Below are positions 5,358 through 7,445 of a DNA stretch of 7,445 nucleotides, one piece after another. Numbering within the stretch: the stretch's first letter is position 1; each line of letters begins with the position of its first letter. The position numbers and the translations under genes are program-made. The notes beneath the pieces are model-generated. The model was not told where the DNA came from, ran no database searches, and saw nothing but the letters and a program-made list of their open reading frames with translations. Origin of the DNA: Candidatus Aminicenantota bacterium (GTDB lineage: Bacteria > Acidobacteriota > Aminicenantia > UBA2199); NCBI GenBank assembly GCA_020355945.1, contig CP070627.1, positions 1,451,563 to 1,459,007 on the forward strand. The letters are read 5' to 3'.

Positions 5358-5442
5358 AGCCACAAAGATACACAAAGAGGCACAAAGAAAAAGAGTTTTC
5401 TTTTATACCCTACTTCGTGTACTTTTGTGTAACTTTGTGGCT
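5358..5442. repeat. Large imperfect inverted repeat, GCCACAAAG type
   Basis: A 30-bp left arm (5358-5387, beginning AGCCACAAAG) matches the reverse complement of the right arm (5413-5442, ending CTTTGTGGCT) at about 24 of 30 positions, with a 25-bp centre. The right arm lies directly before the Shine-Dalgarno of the solenoid-protein gene, and a near-copy of that arm occurs after the gene at 6272-6306. In an RNA the stem could influence translation of the gene. Confidence 0.75.
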
Positions 5443-5451
5443 AAAATAACC

Positions 5452-5459
5452 AAGGAGGG
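5452..5459 (+). promoter_or_regulatory. Strong Shine-Dalgarno of the solenoid-protein gene
   Basis: AAGGAGGG sits 3 nt before the ATG at 5463, with the AGGAGG core about 4 nt away. It starts only 9 nt after the right arm of the inverted repeat. Confidence 0.75.
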
Positions 5460-5462
5460 CAA

Positions 5463-6251
5463 ATGAAATTACAAACCATATTAATCGTAATTGTTTTGAT
5501 CATTGCCTGGTTTTTTACAATTAATGCTTTCTCTTACCAGGCAGAAAAGGAATTTAACTTAAACCTGCAAGCAGAAGGAATTGAAATGTTTGAAATCGAC
5601 TGCGGCGCAGGATATTTAAAGGTCAAAGGTGTGGAAGGGCTCAAGCAGATTGAAGTAGACGCCACATTAGTGACCAAAGGTATTGATGACGACGACCTGG
5701 AAGAATTCAAAAATAAGTATGTAAAACTAAAACTGGAACAGGACGGTAAAAAAGCCCGACTGATCAGCGAAATCAAGTCCGGTTTTTCCGTCTCTTCTCT
5801 TTTTAAGCGCAAAGAAGCACGCATCAACTTAGAGGTTCGCATCCCAAAAAATTTAGACTTAGAAATCGATGACGGTTCCGGTTCCATTGAAATCTCCGAT
5901 GTTAACGGCAATGTAAAATTGGATGACGGGTCCGGCAGTATTGAAGTGGCTAACATCAAAGGATGGGTAAACATTGAGGACGGTTCGGGTACCACCATCG
6001 TAGAGAACATCGGCGGTAAAGTCACAGTCAATGACGGGTCCGGCACTGTCAAAATAACCGATGTAGAAGGAGATGTAGACGTTGACGACAGCTCAGGAAC
6101 AGTTAGCATTTATAATATAAAGGGTTCTGTAGTGGTAGATGATGGTTCCGGTGGTATTGTCATTGATGGGGTTGATAAAGATGTTTATATTAAAAGCGCC
6201 GGAAGCGGCAGCCTTACCATCCGCAACGTCAAAGGAAAAGTAACAAAGTAG
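5463..6251 (+). CDS. Exported beta-solenoid protein, DUF4097-like, seven 18-residue repeats
   Basis: A 262-residue protein. Residues about 4-23 (QTILIVIVLIIAWFFTINAF) are a hydrophobic segment that acts as a signal peptide or membrane anchor; there is no lipobox Cys, so it is not an obvious lipoprotein. Residues about 28-135 form a beta-rich region with a charged insert (DDDDLEEFKNKY). Residues 136-262 are seven tandem repeats of 18 residues (the last slightly irregular), for example DDGSGSIEISDVNGNVKL. Each carries a D-G-S-G turn and two short strands, which predicts a right-handed beta-helix with the turns stacked on one edge. This is the pattern of DUF4097 'putative adhesin' proteins, whose function is largely unknown. 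The acidic ladder could bind cations, which is inference. It stands alone between repeats, with a strong Shine-Dalgarno and no operon partner. Confidence 0.85.
   Translation: MKLQTILIVIVLIIAWFFTINAFSYQAEKEFNLNLQAEGIEMFEIDCGAGYLKVKGVEGLKQIEVDATLVTKGIDDDDLEEFKNKYVKLKLEQDGKKARLISEIKSGFSVSSLFKRKEARINLEVRIPKNLDLEIDDGSGSIEISDVNGNVKLDDGSGSIEVANIKGWVNIEDGSGTTIVENIGGKVTVNDGSGTVKITDVEGDVDVDDSSGTVSIYNIKGSVVVDDGSGGIVIDGVDKDVYIKSAGSGSLTIRNVKGKVTK
5868..6248 (+). repeat. 54-bp coding tandem repeats (seven units)
   Basis: Units start at codons 136, 154, 172, 190, 208, 226 and 244 of the solenoid protein. The GAY-GRY-GGNTCCGG core is best kept, while the rest has diverged at DNA level, so the array is old rather than a recent slippage product. 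Confidence 0.85.
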
Positions 6252-6271
6252 CCTGTTTCCCATCTTCCTAT

Positions 6272-6306
6272 CTTCGTGTACCTTTGTGTAACTTAGTGGC
6301 TAAAAT
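6272..6306. repeat. Direct copy of the GCCACAAAG-type repeat arm after the solenoid gene
   Basis: CTTCGTGTACCTTTGTGTAA and the bases to 6306 match 5413-5447 with only two mismatches over 35 bp. There is no partner arm nearby here. The two copies flank the solenoid-protein gene in direct orientation. Confidence 0.8.
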
Positions 6307-6325
6307 TATAATTCCTGATAATTTT
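6302..6325 (+). terminator. Weak AT-rich hairpin after the solenoid gene
   Basis: AAAATTAT (6302-6309) pairs perfectly with ATAATTTT (6318-6325) around an 8-nt loop, about 50 bp after the stop. The stem has no G-C pairs and the T-run is part of the arm, so termination would be weak. Confidence 0.25.
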
Positions 6326-6334
6326 TGCGGCATA

Positions 6335-6363
6335 TTGACAAATTATTTCAAATAGATTAAAAA
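6335..6363 (+). promoter_or_regulatory. Possible distal promoter of the ATPase gene
   Basis: A perfect -35 TTGACA (6335-6340) is followed after 17 bp by TAAAAA (6358-6363), a four-of-six -10. It would give a leader of about 80 nt, an alternative to the leaderless layout closer to the gene. Confidence 0.3.
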
Positions 6364-6415
6364 GATGAGGGTCAGGTAAGTTATTTGTTTTTAGAAATTT
6401 TTTAGTGGGCGATGT

Positions 6416-6444
6416 TTGCTATTTTTTTTCGTTTATGGTATATA
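6416..6444 (+). promoter_or_regulatory. Proximal promoter of the ATPase gene, leaderless layout
   Basis: TTGCTA (6416-6421), a 17-bp spacer and TATATA (6439-6444), with TG at 6436-6437 making an extended -10. The hexamer ends 6 nt before the ATG at 6451, so transcription would start at the start codon. No Shine-Dalgarno lies before the ATG. Confidence 0.5.
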
Positions 6445-6450
6445 AAAAGT

Positions 6451-7445
6451 ATGGACTATGCACTTGAAGAACGAATCGGTAACCCGGACCTGTTCACCGG
6501 CAGAAAAGCGGAATTGGATTATTTCCTTAAATGGATTAGCGATATCAAAGAAAGAAAATCCCAGAGCACCGCTGTCCTGGCCCGGCGTAAAATGGGCAAA
6601 ACCGCCTTGCTAGAGCGGTTATTCAATATCACCTTTTTCAAAAACGATGGGGTTATTCCTTTTTATTACGAGATCAAAGAGAGCAAAATGTGGGTGGTGG
6701 ATTTTTGCCAGGATTTTTTCCTTACTTTTATATACCAGTACATTGCTTGCAAATCCCGAAAAAAGGAATACCTGAACCCGGAAACCAGGAGCGATTTTGG
6801 CAAAGCCGTTGAAATCGCAAAGCAAGAGGGGCTGTCATACCTGTGTGGTATTATCGAAGATGCCGCCCACGCGGTGGCTCATGAAAAAATCGATATCCTG
6901 TGGAACATCGCCCGGGAGGCCCCCAAGACTATCGCTTCCAGGCAAAATGAATATATCGCCCAGATGATCGATGAGTTTCAGTTTATGAATGCCATGATTT
7001 ATTGGGACAAAGCAAAGAGTGACGGCCAATTGGCCGATACCCTGGCCGGGGGTTATTTGAGCACGGCCGAAAGCAAAATCGCTCCCCTACTGGTTTCGGG
7101 CAGTTGGGTGGGCTGGCTTATGAAGGAACTGAGTAGTATGCTGCCAGCCCGGTTCAGGAACAAATTCCTTAAAAATATGCCGGAAAATGAAGCCTCGGAG
7201 TTGTTGTACAAATACTCCCGGTTTTTTGATGTCCCGGTGACCGAAGAAACCGCTTACTTGCTGATGGGTCTTACCGAAGGGAATCCCTTTTATATCAGCG
7301 CGGTTATACGCTCCGACTGTCCGGGAAAAGACCTCACCACTATCGACGGCTTGACCCGCGCGCTGGAGTTTGAGACCCTCAATGACCAGGGCATCATCAA
7401 AACCAGTTGGATGGAATATATTTCCGGTGCTTTTCCTCAAATCAA
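6451..7445 (+). CDS. Archaeal-type (PF01637-like) P-loop ATPase, 3' end cut off by window
   Basis: Partial gene: 331 codons are open to the window edge. The start MDYALEERIGNPDLFTGRKA is followed by a P-loop ATPase domain. Walker A is ARRKMGKT at residues 44-51, with A in place of the first Gly, the RRxxGKT form common in this family. Walker B is QMIDEFQFM at 171-179, and a sensor-1-like strand APLLVSGSWVGWL is at 211-223. The IDEFQ and SGSWVG combination is typical of the archaeal ATPase group (PF01637, a STAND-related P-loop clade), whose bacterial members are poorly characterised. Residues 224-331 begin the winged or helical region that follows the ATPase core. No partner gene is seen and the C-terminal domain is outside the window, so substrate and role are unknown. 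I recall highly similar proteins in several anaerobes, often as paralogues, but cannot verify this here. Confidence 0.8.
   Translation, partial: MDYALEERIGNPDLFTGRKAELDYFLKWISDIKERKSQSTAVLARRKMGKTALLERLFNITFFKNDGVIPFYYEIKESKMWVVDFCQDFFLTFIYQYIACKSRKKEYLNPETRSDFGKAVEIAKQEGLSYLCGIIEDAAHAVAHEKIDILWNIAREAPKTIASRQNEYIAQMIDEFQFMNAMIYWDKAKSDGQLADTLAGGYLSTAESKIAPLLVSGSWVGWLMKELSSMLPARFRNKFLKNMPENEASELLYKYSRFFDVPVTEETAYLLMGLTEGNPFYISAVIRSDCPGKDLTTIDGLTRALEFETLNDQGIIKTSWMEYISGAFPQI

Noticed and set aside
5358..5442. CRISPR array for the CACAAAG-type repeats
   Set aside because: Units are short, inverted and imperfect, with no regular spacers.
5534..6109. 191-codon minus-strand frame inside the solenoid gene
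   Set aside because: Low-complexity Ser/Pro/Thr translation is the antisense of the DGSG repeats; no ribosome site and no family match.
6835..7440. Minus-strand frames opposite the ATPase gene
   Set aside because: The plus strand encodes a clear ATPase with Walker A, Walker B and sensor motifs across the same region.

Overview
The window comes from a bacterium of moderate, AT-leaning base composition. The clpS-clpA pair (N-degron adaptor plus ClpA-type unfoldase with no ClpB/ClpC middle domain) points away from Firmicutes and towards a Gram-negative-type lineage. The style of the intergenic hairpins, the DUF4097-like exported protein and the archaeal-type ATPase would fit a spirochaete or a deltaproteobacterium-like anaerobe, but I cannot fix the taxon from sequence alone. 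There are no rRNA or tRNA genes, no transposase and no CRISPR array.

Layout. Positions 1-436 (minus strand) hold a type II toxin-antitoxin pair: a ribbon-helix-helix-like antitoxin whose stop overlaps the start of a PIN-domain toxin that runs off the left edge. A divergent intergenic region (437-698) holds the antitoxin promoter, a structured hairpin repeat and palindromes. Next come a HIRAN-domain protein (699-1100, plus) and, convergent with only 5 bp between stops, a WYL-domain transcriptional regulator (1106-2062, minus). A second divergent region (2063-2403) holds a second copy of the hairpin repeat, a short tandem repeat and a full-consensus sigma70-type promoter for clpS (2404-2727) and clpA (2756-5026). 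A 436-bp repeat-rich gap follows, with a GC-rich hairpin and two large imperfect inverted repeats. It leads to an exported protein with seven 18-residue solenoid repeats (5463-6251). A direct copy of one repeat arm lies after this gene. The right end holds the 5' part of an archaeal-type (PF01637-like) ATPase (6451 to beyond the edge).

How the genes work together. ClpS and ClpA are one functional unit: ClpS delivers N-degron substrates to ClpA, which should feed ClpP (a ClpP-docking IGF tripeptide is present; clpP itself is not here). The toxin-antitoxin pair is self-contained. The HIRAN protein and WYL regulator are neighbours, but no shared pathway is proven.

The most interesting signals are regulatory. 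(1) Three genes (HIRAN, WYL, ATPase) have a -10-like hexamer ending exactly 6 nt before the ATG and no good Shine-Dalgarno, suggesting leaderless mRNAs, while the other genes have strong Shine-Dalgarno sites. (2) Two intergenic hairpins have identical geometry and four fully compensated base-pair changes. (3) A perfect 7-bp inverted repeat fills the spacer of the clpS promoter. I found no convincing wholly new multi-gene system.
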